A stretch of 64,000 nt of DNA from NCBI GenBank assembly GCA_023374045.1, contig CM041783.1, positions 125,365,503 through 125,429,502 of the forward strand. The letters are read 5' to 3'. This DNA is from Limonium bicolor. Its lineage: Eukaryota > Streptophyta > Magnoliopsida > Caryophyllales > Plumbaginaceae. Made by a program: the position numbers and the translations under genes. Every line of letters starts with the position of its first letter. The stretch's first letter is position 1. Under the pieces are notes generated by a model, which did no database searches, was not told the origin of the DNA, and saw only the letters and a program-made list of their open reading frames with translations. Below, piece by piece: positions 13,141-25,881 of this stretch.

Positions 13141-14115
13141 GATTCTTGGCACATCCGAGACTTCCAGCATCAGTGGCCACTTGACAACTACTGGGAAGAG
13201 GTTACTCAGAAGTTACACTATGATATTTCAGAGAGAAGAATATAGGTTGGATTAATCTGAGGTAGATAAGGTCTTTACCTTGTTTTTTTTTGTTCTACCG
13301 ACAGTGGATAACCAGGAGGATATGCCTGGTTTAGCTCCTCCACTAAGCTGGATCTCATCCACAGGTTTTCTTTTTACATGAAGGAAAACAGGAAAGAGAG
13401 TTCAAACTCAGCTGAGATCATTACCGGTAATAAGAAAGAAGAGCAGTGTTCAATGCTCACCGTATTGATCAAGGAAACAGGGTATACGCGTGGGTCTTTT
13501 CTTCCTCCTCAATCTGGGTATACCCCTCTGATTCTTTTCACGTAAGGAGAGTAGGGAACAGATTTCAGTAGTAGCTGAGGTGGTAACTGAAAATGGAGAG
13601 GAGAGGCTGTGCTAGATCCTTGCGGACTTTACCTTAGGAAGTCGCCTAGCTTGCTTTCCTGCCTTCTTTCAGTTCCTAGCTCGTTGTTATAGCATTTAGC
13701 AGCATCCATGGTGGTGGAGTGTTGGTTCTTGATGGAAGGAGTCGCAAAGATGGCCGAGTTCCCGACTGAAGAGGGGAAGCTTGAGCGATTACTGATTCTG
13801 TGGGTATGCCAGGGTCAGCTTGCATGTCGAGGGAATTGAGGCAAGTGAGTATATTTATCAATGGGTGCCCATGCTGGCAGGATGGAGAATATTGGGTTCA
13901 AACTTCCGAGTCATGCACTTGTATGGGGAAGAACGATACACAGGAACATTTCCTGTTGTCTGTGGTAGTTGGAGTTTGGAGTAGTATTGGTTTGAGGTAT
14001 CAAGTACAGAGAAGAATGTCGAGTGCTATGCGTGTCTTTCTCCAATTTTTTTCTTTTCTGTAATCTTAGTAGCGAGAGTACTAAGTATAATTAGTTGTTA
14101 TGTATTACTGAATTC

Positions 14116-14186
14116 GACAGCAGCTCAATCGGTTAAGGTTTCGGGATAGTTACGAAGGGTCTCAGGTTCGAATCCCGGCTAGAGCA
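14116..14186 (+). other. tRNA-like Pol III box A/B segment (copy 2)
   Basis: LTR twin of 2139-2209 with both boxes unchanged, again followed by a T-rich run (14195-14212). Confidence 0.5.
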
Positions 14187-14855
14187 TAGTTGCTCTTTTA
14201 TTTTATTTTTTTAGCCTTGTTATGCCTATTTATTGCATATTAGTGGCTTGTATGTTATATTGCATATAAGTGACTTGTATTAACATGTCACATTAGTAGT
14301 TGTATGTACATATGTATATATACTACTATTTCGTTATGTCACGTTTTTAATTTTACCCATATACGGTTACGACTATTTTATTTGTCGCGTTTTAGTTACA
14401 TATACAACGTTATAATCTTGTAACATTGTGTATATGTACATATATATCTGTATGCACATAAGTACGGTAATATTAAACTGTTCGTTTGTTCGCAAATTAT
14501 TACATGCTTGATTGTTTATACCTTAATGTATTAAGGTGTTATGAACTTACTTCAATAAGGTAAGCATAGTGAGTCACACATAATTATAATCGAGAACGTT
14601 AACGTGCCCGGTTACCAGTCTTAAACTGGCGGAATACATATTAGCCAGGTCAAGGACATATATTGACCATAGGTTTGATTAAGTGGCTAATGTTATCATA
14701 TATTTTTTGTACTATTGGTTATTATTCACAAAACAATGCACATACATTTGGCTTCCTGAAAACTTGTTGCTTTCGACTTATTTTTAAAGCATGCTTGGCG
14801 TTAATATTAATTAATTATATACTTAAGCAATATTTAATTACTTAGGGGTATTTCA

Positions 14856-15739
14856 CCCTTGGCCACCTAAGTGGACGCCTTTACAAAGGCAAAGTGAATA
14901 AGTCCCAGAGTCTTCAGATGATCAGGGCAGTGAGCACCTTTGTGTGTACGTGGGACTACTATCCAAGTGAGTATATTTCGGGTTGTCCTAACTGACGCCC
15001 GACTGTGCTAACCAAATCAAACGATATGTGAAGGCCCGGAGGGCCGAGTGATGTCGAGTGATGTATGATGTTACCATACGATGAATGAATTCTCAATGCT
15101 ATTGTATTGTATGATGTATGACAGTAATGTGTATATTCATATATGACTGTTTGGATTGGATGAATGATTATATAATCATGCATGTTGTTACAGAATCTAT
15201 TATATCTGTAAAAGGGTAAAGCATGAAATCAATCTAATATCAAGACGGTTAAAAATGACAAGTGACCATTAGGGTCCAGATCCGGCATACTCAGCGTCTA
15301 TCGCTGAGACTACACTTATTGTGCAGGTTGCTGAACAACGTTGAAGCCGAAGTGCGGGTACCGGGTAGTCAGGGTTAATTTAATTACTGTACACAAATTT
15401 ATTTGTATATCACTGTCAGTTATGAATGTAGAACGGTATGGTTGTATTTATTTGGGACTTGGGTAGATGCTCACTTGTGTTTAAAGTTACCCTTGGCTAG
15501 AATGATGTATAGGATGTGGACTTAGTATGATGTATAGTATATCTCGTTGTCACAGCGGTTTAGTAGTGTTGTTGTTTTAGTGTTGGATTTAGTATCTGCT
15601 TCGTTACTCGCATGGGCGAGTAATGGTAGGTGACACCCGAGTGAGTTTTAATGATGTTGTTTATTCTTCCGCTGTAAGACGCCTTATTTTTCTGTTAACG
15701 TGAGTGACTAATACGTGTTTATTTGAGAGGGGTGTTACA
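14856..15739 (+). repeat. Truncated plus-strand LTR of element B
   Basis: Inverted match to 8164-9060 of element A, including the GGCCC-type palindrome and the LTR terminus GGGGTGTTACA ending at 15739. It starts exactly where element A ends, so A inserted into this LTR; the missing 5' part should lie left of the window. No primer site follows, so the junction at 15740 is deleted or rearranged. Confidence 0.8.
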
Positions 15740-16574
15740 TCCAAGAATGGGGAACACCCCAGTTAATGATTATCATGTGAAGATAGTGAGAAGTCGCCCA
15801 GAGGATTTATTGTCAAGGCTGTAAGATCAAGTGAGGGCCAACAAGGCCACTGATGACAGTGCGGGTAAAATTAATACCGCAACCGGTGTGTGTGTTGAAC
15901 CGATAGCCAGTTAGCATGGCGCACTTGCCATGGCAAGAGCTGCTATGAGAGGGTTGTTCAAGAAATTTTTAACAACTACAAATGTCTTAGTAAAGTACCA
16001 CGAAGTTAAGTGTGATCATCATAACTGTGGAAGGGCTTAACAGCCTAACCTTTGTAATTGGAAATACACCAGTCAGCAAGAAGCTAGACTTGGTTAAGGC
16101 AAGAAGACGTTGTGAAACCACAAGAATTTTTCTTTCAAACCCAGATTTATTCCAAACTCTTTTCTTTTCAAAACCAAATTTTCTTTCAAACCAATACTTA
16201 TTTCTAACCTTCTTTTAAACCAAACCAGAGGACCTACACCGGCCTCAGCGCCATATGGTAGGTAAATTGCACCCAGTTCGCTTTTGAAACAACCGGATGG
16301 AAATCGGGTAACCCGAGGGTAGCAACCCGAGGGAATGGATTGAGTTCATACCAAATACAACAGTGAATAGACCTTCCCTTGATTAAGTTTGGGAAGTACG
16401 GAACGCATATTATCACAGGATGATACAAGGGAGTTGACAATAGAATACTTCACCAACGCGTGTGACGGACACTACGAGTTTACAAAAATGAAATGTGGGA
16501 CGGCTGCACTCCGATAGAAGCTTGTGGGCCTGATAGACATACTTTTGGGTTAGTCGGGTAAGTAGCAATGTATC
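15740..16574 (+). other. Element B internal region, part 1
   Basis: Noncoding. Bases 16440-16574 are inverted relatives of 4560-4700 in element A. Contains palindrome CTTGCCATGGCAAG (15924-15937) and an A/C/T-rich degenerate short repeat at about 16125-16225. Confidence 0.65.
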
Positions 16575-16889
16575 TGTAACACCCCATCCAACATTAACAC
16601 ACTTACAATGAACTGCAGCGGAAAAACAACCCTCGTCACTTTACTTAACTCGTTGGTGTTACACGCCGTTAGCCACCCACGTGGCTAACAAGGCTAATCC
16701 ATATACATTGTACCGGTCTGATAGGCTAAATTCCCGAGCAACTACACATTATTATCCCTTTCCATTAACGACAACAATAACATACACCTTTCAACTATAC
16801 CGAGTATTTATAAACTGATGCCGACAACAATTTTGGTCTTACTACACCTACTGTATACATACACTTAAATGAATACCCATGTACAATGA

Positions 16890-17168
16890 CTACCCCGTCC
16901 TACTCTCGAACGGCTTCCAGCTCTCTGTACCTGAAATAGGAAAAGAAGAGAAAGGGTGGCCCCCAAGGGGCTCAGCACCTTTGCTGGTATGGTAATCCCG
17001 CAGCCCACATGCTACCGGGCCACGCACAACTAATTGTCGTCTTAGCATGCGGTTGATTATATTTAAATCTTGCATGTAACAGTAAACACACAACACATAA
17101 CATTTCGCCTCAATGGGCTCAACAAACGGATATATATCCTTATTTGATAAGTCACTCATGGTATTCAT
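16890..17168 (-). CDS. Small ORF conserved between LTR copies (uncertain)
   Basis: A 92-codon frame in LTR-sense orientation. Its last about 65 codons, from an INRMLRRQ motif to a shared stop after FESRTG, recur in frame at 39386-39631 in the sister LTR, with a handful of amino-acid replacements. No family is recognised and there is no signal peptide or membrane segment. Both copies lie about 300 bp inside the 3' end of their LTR. Nucleotide similarity alone could keep the frame open, so I do not treat it as an established gene. Confidence 0.2.
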   Translation of the reverse strand: MNTMSDLSNKDIYPFVEPIEAKCYVLCVYCYMQDLNIINRMLRRQLVVRGPVACGLRDYHTSKGAEPLGGHPFSSFPISGTESWKPFESRTG

Positions 17169-18459
17169 TATTCCTAGAGTGTTCCTCCTCTAATGGAGCT
17201 ACTTCCTTAATAGACGACACTTACCCTTAAATCGGGTTATCCTTAAACGCCTCTTTTCTCAAACTGGGATTCATATCCATGATCCACATACTCCACATTT
17301 TACAACATATAACATGCATCCCATAACAACACATAACAACACTTTCACGTTTCAACGTGCACATAATAACATCGCAATAGAAATTGCATTACAACAATAT
17401 CGCATAACATAACGGAAATGGTTCTCTTAGGAACCGACCCAAACATAGTTAGTTCACTGGGAGAGCCTAGAGGATGCTGTCAAACTCATGCTAAGCTCGT
17501 TTACATAACTCGTTACCGTTCTGTTAGGCGAACGAATAACTTAACATAAAGATGGATCGGGTTTAGTGACCCGAACACAACATACATAATCCCCAACAGA
17601 CATGAGTCAAGAGCCTTGGTTAAGCTCAGGGGTGATCGAAGACCAATGAAGGAAGACAATCAACAGAGAGGAAGCTGAAGAAACTGTATACAACAACTCC
17701 CAAACAACGCGCGACCGGAACAACCGGATTCCTCACCCCCCCCATAATATGTAAATATTCACAGTTAAAGACTCCGCTGTGGAACCTATCACATCAGCAC
17801 ACAATACAGTATTACAACTGAGTTAATCACGCAAAGGAGGGTCATACACTTACAGCAACATCACACAACTAACTCACGCATAGCCGTGGTTAGAACATTC
17901 CTTAGGTCGGAAACGTTATTACCGGATACCGTTCTCTTACGTTTACCTAATAGTGGTTAACTAGCCCTTCGAGCGCATTTGAGGTTACCGGTATCTGCAC
18001 GTAAACATACAACAACAATAACGACTGTAAACTCGTTTCATGATTTATCTTATAACGTGGCAAAAACACAGAAAAACACATTGGCATACAAGCCGGTGTA
18101 ATCCGGTAGGACACAGGTTGCAAGAAAACCATACCTGTCACCGGAGTCCACTTTATCACGTCCACCTATGTTCCTCGAGCAATTCTCGAACAACTGACAA
18201 CATTACATGTATTTCTATTAACATCGGGGTAACATGATCATTTAAAGTCTAATGCTTATAACTTTTCCCCGTTAACTTAGTTACATAACTTCACTTTTTA
18301 ACTTGTTTTACTTTCATATTTTATTACAACTTTTCACCCACTTAATTGTCATTAAAACTCACCTAACATGTCCTTAACAACCTCATAACATCATTAACCA
18401 TCAATCCCTATCATTACACATCATTTCCATACCTTAAACAATGTTTTTGGTCCATACAG

Positions 18460-18720
18460 CGCCTTGTCCGAACTTGTGTCCGGACTTCCCAAGTTCGGAC
18501 ACCGTTCAAGACTCTATGGGTGCAAACTGGTGAATGTCCGAACTTGCGTCCGGACTTCCCAAGTTCGGACGCTGTTCGAGGCCAAACCAGAGAAATAAAT
18601 AGGTGTGTCCGAACTTCCCATGTTCGGACGGTAGTTCGGACGCTGTTCGAAGATCAGAATATTCACGCGCACACAGGCACGTCCGAACGTCCACATTCGG
18701 ATGGTAGTTCGGACAGCCAA
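18460..18720. repeat. Hairpin array, four units (~72-bp spacing)
   Basis: Units near 18465, 18535, 18606 and 18680 use GTCCGAACTTG with its complement CAAGTTCGGAC, the first two with a third arm-like copy between them. Same position in the LTR as the array at 30795-31140, which uses a different arm sequence. Confidence 0.8.
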
Positions 18721-21120
18721 GAACTTCACTTTCCAAGCTTTGTTTCATCTATTCTCTTCATCCATTGACCACCCAAGATTCATACATGAACTTAGGCATA
18801 TTCTAATACTAGAATATCACTTTGATTCACCTTAAAACATTGTCCAACTTGTTACTCAATCTTCTTATCAAATCTCTTAACACTTGTAACATTTCCTTTT
18901 GGTTTTCCAAGTGGTGTTTCACCTTAAATGACCACTACACTAAAATGCTTCCTCACCTTCATAACATCATCTCCCAAGCATCTCCTCTTAGTAACTAAAT
19001 CTCCTTTTCACAACTTCTTAAAATTCCTTACTCAAAACCTTACCTAAACATCACTCTCTCCTTATTCATCAATCATTACCTAAACCTTATATAAACTTCT
19101 CCAAGACTTTGACACACCCTAGAAACACTCATTTGATTTCTAGAACTTCCAAAATAATGCCTAAATCCTTGTAGCACCTTAGAACACCTTAATGCATGTT
19201 TTCTTCCTTAGTGAAGCATGTATCCATTCCTAACAATTCCTAGTTCACCCAGGTTCATTTAATCACTTAGTACTTCTTATACATTATACAAATTTTGCCA
19301 TAGCTTCTCTTGCATATACTCACATCCAAACACTTAGGTTTTTACCTTATTTCATTCAAAAACACCTAAAATCCATCAAACACATTTTTATACACAAACT
19401 TCACACATTTAGCACTACATCACAATATAGTGCATAACTTAAATTGCTTGGCACTTAGGCCCTTAAATAGCATGGCTCTTAGGCCCTTAAATTGCTTAAA
19501 CCTTAAACACTGAATTTCCACAATATATACGCCTTTGACCTGCAAATGCATACAACAAGACATATGTTCTTTTACTAGTCTCCTTGAGAACACCTTACTA
19601 AGTCATTCACCATTTGCTCTTTAGGTAGTTTTAACAAGCACCATAAGCTCATTTCTCCTAAGGCATTAAACTACATTGAGATAGCATATTTACCTCTTTT
19701 CCACTCAAACTTCTTTCTTGTTTCCTTATAAACCGGTAGGGAATTTCTTTCCTTGTCAACTACTAAACAATATACCAACATTGAAATGAGTATATAAGCT
19801 TTATGCTTCATCTCATTGTAAACCCTAGTTACACATATTGTTTTAACACATTACGGTAATTGTTTTACCTTGGAATTGGAAAAGAACTTGAATAAGTATC
19901 AAGAGATGACTCCTCCTAGCCCTTGGAAGATTCAAATGAAGCTAAAACAAGCAAGGTGAAAACACCATTGTGAGGTGAATTTTCGGACATCATAAAAACA
20001 TGGAGGAAACATGGATTTTCTTTGAGTTTCCTTACCTTGAAGCAAAGGAGAACAATAATATGTGAAATGGTGAGCTCAAGCTCCTTCAATGGTGAATCTC
20101 CATGGCACCAAAATTGAGTTCTTGAAGATTTGAAAAGGTAGAAATGTAGTGCTTGGTCTAACTAGAAGAAAGGTGGTCTTGAAATTAAATTTGGATCATG
20201 GAGCTAGAAGTTACAAGTGAAAGAAGATGGAGAATGGTATGGTTTGCTGTAGCAAAACCGATGGAGTTTGGGAGAAGATGAAGAAGGCTACGGTGGGTGT
20301 GAGTGGGAAAGAAAGAATGAAGATTGGAATTGCTTTTGGAAGATATTTACATGTTATAAAGGTAACTTCTACTTTTCACTTACTTTTCCTTCTTTATTTA
20401 ATTTTTACTAGCTCATGGTGGTGAGTCACCACACAATAAAACCGGCTCCCATATAATTAGAAGGGTGTTTTGGTCTTTGTTGACCAATTAACTTACTTAT
20501 AATAACATATGTTACAAACTAGCTTATAAAAGTTACTATTCATAAAAACAAGGCACATAGAAGTGAAATTTTTGATACTATATAGTACACATGTTAATTA
20601 AAGAGTAATGATGGACATTTAGCCATTCAAAACTCATTTACAAGACAATTTTTCAAAAACGTGCTTTAAGACTCCTTAAAGCACTTTTTGTGTTTTAACT
20701 TGTTTTCAAGCTTGGTTTCTTTAGTAATTGATTTAATATGTTCATTAACATATAAATAAGGCATAGGTATGACCATTAGGTCTTATACACATTTATCCCA
20801 AGCTTAGAGCACATTTTAGCCCATATTGACCTTAAGGTATTTATTTATGTTTTGTTTGGTTTCATTGTCTACCAAGGTTTCCTAAGGACTTAATTAGCCT
20901 TATAAAATCATAATTAAATGTTATTAAGTCTTGGTAGGCTCTTTGGGTCCTAACCAAGTTCACTCATAGCTTAGAGCATGTTTTTTGCTCAAACTGTATC
21001 TTAGCGTTTTATTGCATTTACTATGGTTTAAATTGTTCACTGATGTTTATAAGGCACTTTTTAGCCTTTATATAACATAGTTTGATATTTAAACCACATA
21101 TCAAGGTTTGGGGTATTTCA

Positions 21121-22580
21121 GTATCAGTAGGATACCCCACATATGTATACGAGTAGAGTCGGGAACACGGGAAGTAGTCGACTCCATACTACAGTCAGCA
21201 GTAAAAGTCAGACAAGAGCAACGGATTACCATCGAATGATTGAAGTGAAAGAACCCAGTTAAGTCAACGAGACTGAAGGAATTAGTTAATTCATTTCAAG
21301 GAAATGTTTATGAGTCAAGAAGTGCGAAGTGCACTGGTTAGTAAGTAAAGACATGGATATGTCTCAAGAATCCAAAGGGATAAACATGATAGCTGGAACG
21401 AATACCCAGTCTATACATGGTGAGGTTGATGCCTAATGTGGACACATTAATGTGCAACAAACGGGATGAAACTCCCAGAGTGATCACCTAGACTATCAGG
21501 GAATATCGAGCTTCACATAAGAGGATAGTAAACCCAGCTAAGAACGTAAAACGGCGTAGTTAACAAAAACATACCAATAAGTGCAAGCCGGATGTAATGG
21601 CATAACTTTGCAACACCCAGGAGCAATCCTTGAGGGGTGTTTGGATCAAAAATGGTTGGACGAAATAACGTGACAGAAATGCAAGGTTTGAAATTAACAC
21701 TCAGTTTAAACATAAGTCATCAGGAGGAAGCCTGACATCCTTGAAGGGGCATCCCATGAAAGGAAGCGTGATGCAACGACCTTGTCATGGATCCCAATAC
21801 TGCCTCTAAACCATGTAATATTGTATAGAGAAGTAAATGTGTATGAACAGCCTACAATGAGCAGAGCTCGAGGCAATAAGGCTTATAAGCCACGAACAAA
21901 TGTGTCATGTAAATTGATTGATTGCAGAAGTTTATGTTGTATAAGTGAATAGAGTGGAGAATGAACCACTGCCTTAAGAGTGGGGATACCTCTCGATATT
22001 GTGAAACTGCGGGAGGGGCAGTTGTGTGAACCAAGTGCAAGAAGTACGATAAGGATTGACCATGTTGTTATTACCCCAGAATGATTTGAATAAGAATAAT
22101 ACAAAAAGAAGTGTTTGTACCAGTTGTGGAGACCGGAAGAGTAACAAGTCAAATAGCAACCACTATAGGTGTGTGATGCTAAATGTAGGGTGAACAACGC
22201 TCAAGGAGCATAAAAACTCGAGGAATATTGTATTCAGTAGTCATCCAAATGAAGGATGGACCAGAATACTAAGGATGAAAGTATATGAGCGGAAGCTAGT
22301 ATGACAGTGGATGCCATGTAAGCAGTGTTATACAATGAGTAAGAGCACAGTGCGCAGTAAGCGACCGTTGTATAAATATTGTTAGATGATAATATGGCAA
22401 ATAAGTAGAGTTGTGAGTTAGACTCAATGAAAATACACCGGCAAATGATAGCAAGTAAACCAGGCATTACTATTGCAATCGCATAAGAGATTTACTGCCA
22501 AGAGTTTACGCCTCTACACTCTGTATGACTGAGTGTTTTGGTATTGCACTTGCGCAGTAATGATCGAGCGAGATAGCTAG
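21121..22580 (+). other. Element B internal region, part 2
   Basis: Noncoding continuation of B after the solo LTR. Matches element A in inverted orientation at 21121-21200 (A: 4490-4560) and 22510-22560 (A: 4080-4120). Open frames up to 104 codons on the minus strand are unrecognised and overlap one another. Confidence 0.65.
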
Positions 22581-24392
22581 TGTGAGCCTCGATTTTAAAC
22601 CCTATCCTATATTGATTAAAGCTGATTAGGATCTAACCGGGTTTTAGGTCCACTTATAACCTAAGATTAATAACTATGTCATTTAACAATAATTATTAAA
22701 ACCTAGGCTAGCTCACTGGAACCTATTATGAGTCGCCACCTAATTTTAACCTAAATCAAATTAGGAAAGGAGAGTTCGGGTTCGGGGGCTTGGTATTCGA
22801 CTTATTTAGGGTTCAAATTACTTTCATTACCCTTCCTAGGTCGTTTTTCCTCTACTTGGTTTATTTACGGCTTTCTACAAAGTTGTTTTTAACCTAGGTG
22901 CGCGCTTCTGTTTTTTTTATTTTTTAACGTTTTTTGATAGAAAATTAAAGTGAAATTGAAAGTTACCTAAACTAGGGTTTCGGAGGCCGGATTATGTCAA
23001 ATTTTAATTACGTCCGTAGCCACGGACCTAATGTCCGAGACCACGGACCGCAGTTGAATTCAGTGATTTCAAAAACAGAACTAAAATAAAAATGCAAACT
23101 TGAAAAGTTCGGGGCCACGGACAGGGTGTCTGTGGGCCCGGACAGGGTGTCTGTGGGCCCGGACATGTGTTGACAGAAACCCTAAAATTTGAAAAATTGA
23201 AAAATACAAAATCCTGCCACTGTCCGTGGGTGTCCGTGGTCACGGACAACCCGTCCGTGGTCCCGGACAATGAGTCCGAGGTCACGGACAGCCCACGGAC
23301 AGTGGGTTTTCGATGGTTCCCGAGGGTGTTTTAAGCTCAAATTTTATGGGTGTTTAGCCTGAAAGATTTTAAACACGTTAGTAATTGAAAGAACTCAATT
23401 TGACATCAAAATTAATACGAAACTTAGCAAACAAGTAACAAGCCAGTAGCTAAAATAATTAACGATACAGAAGCGAAAAAGAGTTAGTCTAAGCCCAAAT
23501 TTTGAGGCAATACTGATAATATCGTGGGGAGTTAGGAAAGTGAAATTTCTACCTGTTTTACCTTCGGATTCACGATGATTCTTCACACCGGGATCGTCGA
23601 GTGCTCTGTTGATGGCAGACCCGAAAGGATTTCAAAACCAAGCTTCTGGTTGTTGGTGTTTCTGCTTGTTCTTCACGTTTGGTGATGTTTTTGTGGGATT
23701 TTGATGATTATTGGTGCGTGGGGATTGGAAAACGTGTTTAGATGGTGATTTTCTAGGATTTTCGGTTAAGATTGGGTGGCGGTGTTGGAAAAAGTGATGA
23801 GAGAGAGAGGAGGCTGTGTTTTCTGACTCCTAAGGTTTGAGCATATTGAGGTTCTGATTTTATCAAAAAAACCTATCCTTATATAGACTTTCTTAAAGAT
23901 AAGAAAATCTAGTAAAAGTAAGATTTTTTTGATATATTTAATTAAGTGACTTCCCAAAGGAATTTTGTTGTGAAATTTTAACCACGTGTCAAGGATGGAA
24001 ATTATGAATTTCTAAGGTGGATTCGGATTTTTTAAATTTGGAATATTTTTAAATTGAAATTTCTCGTCAGATTCAGTCAAAAATTGTAGAAAGAAATTAT
24101 TGGAAATTCGAAAAAAAAATCAAAATTCCAACGCCATTATGCTTAGATTGTCTCCTCTACCATGGGTTAAAATATCAAAGCGGTTGCAAGCTGATTTGGG
24201 CTTCTTTTGGATGAGAGGAGAGGAAAGCTTATAGGAGGGTCTTAGGAAGCCTTAAAAATACAAAAAACACCCCTGACAATGCGGAAGCAGCTTCCAATCG
24301 AGCCAGGATCTTCACTTTTGATTGAAAATGCCTCTCACAACACCAAAATCTCGTAGACCCTAACTAGGGGGGTCAAAATTTTGGGTATAACA
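22581..24392 (-). mobile_element. Solo LTR of Tat/Ogre-like family, TSD GCTAG
   Basis: Starts TGTGAGCCTCG and ends GGGTATAACA, flanked by GCTAG at 22576-22580 and 24393-24397. It is the inverted counterpart of the LTRs at 40657-42415 and 47385-49139 but visibly more diverged. It carries the family's GTCCGTGG/CCACGGAC inverted-repeat cluster at about 23005-23300. Confidence 0.92.
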
Positions 24393-24728
24393 GCTAGGAA
24401 TTTGGGAAAAAGTTAATTGTGGTAGATGTAGAAAGAGGCTTATAATGCTATAAGGACCGAGGCATTGGAAAGGCAAGGTCGTATCAATGAAAGAATACTT
24501 GTAAAAAACCAAATGTGGAGGCATGATTAGCAATGAGTGACTGTAGTAGCACTGAATGCCAAATACCGGTATGCAATATACCTCAAGTTTTGAAAGTAGC
24601 AGAGGAAGCACTACATATTAGGTAGTAGTTCAATCTCAATTGACAGTAATTCGAAAGAAATCAAGTTAATTATGGTGAAATACATAGTAGTATACACAGT
24701 AAATTATCAGGGAAGTGGATAGAAAGTT
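24393..24728 (+). other. Element B internal region, part 3
   Basis: Short noncoding remainder of B between the Tat-type solo LTR and the Sirevirus-like LTR. Nothing recognisable beyond context. Confidence 0.45.
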
Positions 24729-25384
24729 TGTAACTCACCGAATTCACGCATGGTAAGAAGTACCACGCATCGGTTTTGAAACCGTTATTACCAAGGTAAA
24801 GGTGATTGTAAAATCCTACCGCTAGTGTATAATGCGCCTTAGTATACGACTGACGAAGAACAGAGAACAGGAATGAATAACTGAAGAACTTAACTGACTT
24901 TCACATAAAACACGTATCATACCTGATACAAGTAAAGCACGTACAACCTGCACTTCCTTATGTTCTCACGAGTACAATTACTCAGATCACGTTTAGAAAC
25001 ATCTATCCCTTAACTCCTAGCACCTGAAGTTCTACCCCGTGGATAACTTCAGATCATAAACCCAGATCGATATTACAATGCTGTAAATCGCTTCACATAA
25101 GACTCCCTATCTTGTTTCCCGTGTTTCCCACTCGGTTTTTCTAATCCGTAAAACCCTTGACTTTTAACCCTAGTCTCTCAACTTGTTTTATAGATATCGA
25201 GTTTTTAAGTTACAAGTCATCGTCGAAGATTTTATTTATCTTTAACAAATAGATAAAATCTTACTTAATATCTTCTATCTTCTTTCTTTGCTCTCTCAGT
25301 TTAGGACTGACCGCGTCTTCTGGTATTGGTCCTTTTGTGCTTGTCAGTATGAAACTGAGTTTGCCGATCAAAATAGCATTAACA
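24729..25384 (-). repeat. Sirevirus-like 3' LTR (~656 bp)
   Basis: The minus-strand start TGTTAATGC follows the polypurine tract directly. The far end is placed at TGTAACTCACC (24729) from the TG...CA rule only, because no second LTR is present. A TATAAAA word lies on the minus strand at 25186-25192. Confidence 0.55.
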
Positions 25385-25492
25385 GTTTCCCCCTTTTTGA
25401 TGCGGCAAACCATTGAAGTCTTGAACAGCTTGGATTGATTCCCCCTGAGTCTTGTACTCAGATAGCTTAGCATGAAACTGGTCCCCCTCAAT
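25385..25492 (-). promoter_or_regulatory. Polypurine tract plus two upstream copies
   Basis: Minus-strand purine runs of the form AGGGGGA or GAGGGGGAC at 25385-25399, 25437-25449 and 25481-25492. The first abuts the LTR. Multiple polypurine copies before the 3' LTR are a described Sirevirus feature. A 91-codon open frame runs through here and into the LTR; I regard it as incidental. Confidence 0.65.
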
Positions 25493-25881
25493 TTCACGTG
25501 TCGTCCAGTTAATCCTGTACTTAGTATAACACTCACAACCTTTCAAGCGTAAAGTGGTTCATGACAATAATTGTAGTAATAATGAAAGAGAGATTTGTAA
25601 GCATTAGTGGAAAGACTTAGCATAAGCAATATTCAAGAATGCAGTCAAGCGGAAAATAAGATTGTAGCATTAGTAAATCCAAAATGTGGCTAGTATCACA
25701 AAGCTAGTACGTGCTAATCACAATAAAGTTTGAAGTTCGGCCATCCACCACTATTCATGTACCAACAAAAAAAAATAAGGACCAAGAGCAGTTCAAAGAC
25801 TTCCAACACTTCCCCCTTCTGCCTCATCAAAAAGAGCAATACCCAACAAAGTCAAGAACCAATTACAATCACAAACAATCA

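Larger units (their letters stand above)
1..14855 (-). mobile_element. Element A: long-LTR, ORF-less retrotransposon (left LTR cut by window)
   Basis: Read on the minus strand it has a 5' LTR (14855-8164), a tRNA-Met-type primer site (8159-8148), an internal region, a polypurine tract (2892-2875) and a 3' LTR (2874 to beyond base 1). Bases 1-2874 and 11981-14855 align end to end with only scattered differences (about 1% by eye), so insertion was recent. The right boundary GGGGTATTTCA abuts a truncated plus-strand LTR at 14856, showing insertion into a relative. No gag, protease, RT or integrase can be seen, so this is a LARD-like non-autonomous element. Lineage is inferred to be Ty3/gypsy from the primer site and the LTR style of its neighbours. 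The left end and TSD lie outside the window. Confidence 0.85.
8164..14855 (-). repeat. Element A 5' LTR, 6.7 kb
   Basis: Bounded by TGTAACACCCC at 8164 and GGGGTATTTCA at 14855 (TG...CA on the minus strand). Bases 8164-9060 match the truncated plus-strand LTR 14856-15739 in inverted orientation, confirming the 3' end of the LTR. At 6.7 kb it is longer than the 4.3-4.6 kb LTRs elsewhere in the window; the extra length is mainly the degenerate repeat array near 10540-13650 and its tail. Confidence 0.85.
16575..21120 (-). mobile_element. Solo LTR, 4546 bp, TSD GTATC
   Basis: Starts TGTAACACCCC and ends GGGGTATTTCA, flanked by GTATC at 16570-16574 and 21121-21125. No internal region is present, so this is a solo LTR left by LTR-LTR recombination. 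It is homologous in inverted orientation to 28390-39948 over its length except the CACTA insertion. It contains a hairpin array at 18460-18720. The target was the internal region of element B, which resumes at 21121 with sequence matching 4490-4560 of A. Confidence 0.92.

Noticed and set aside
21883..22197. 104-codon minus-strand ORF and overlapping frames
   Set aside because: Several overlapping frames in the decayed interior of element B, with no domain and no counterpart in element A.
25261..25536. 91-codon minus-strand ORF
   Set aside because: It crosses the polypurine copies and runs into the LTR of the Sirevirus-like element, so it is not a gene.
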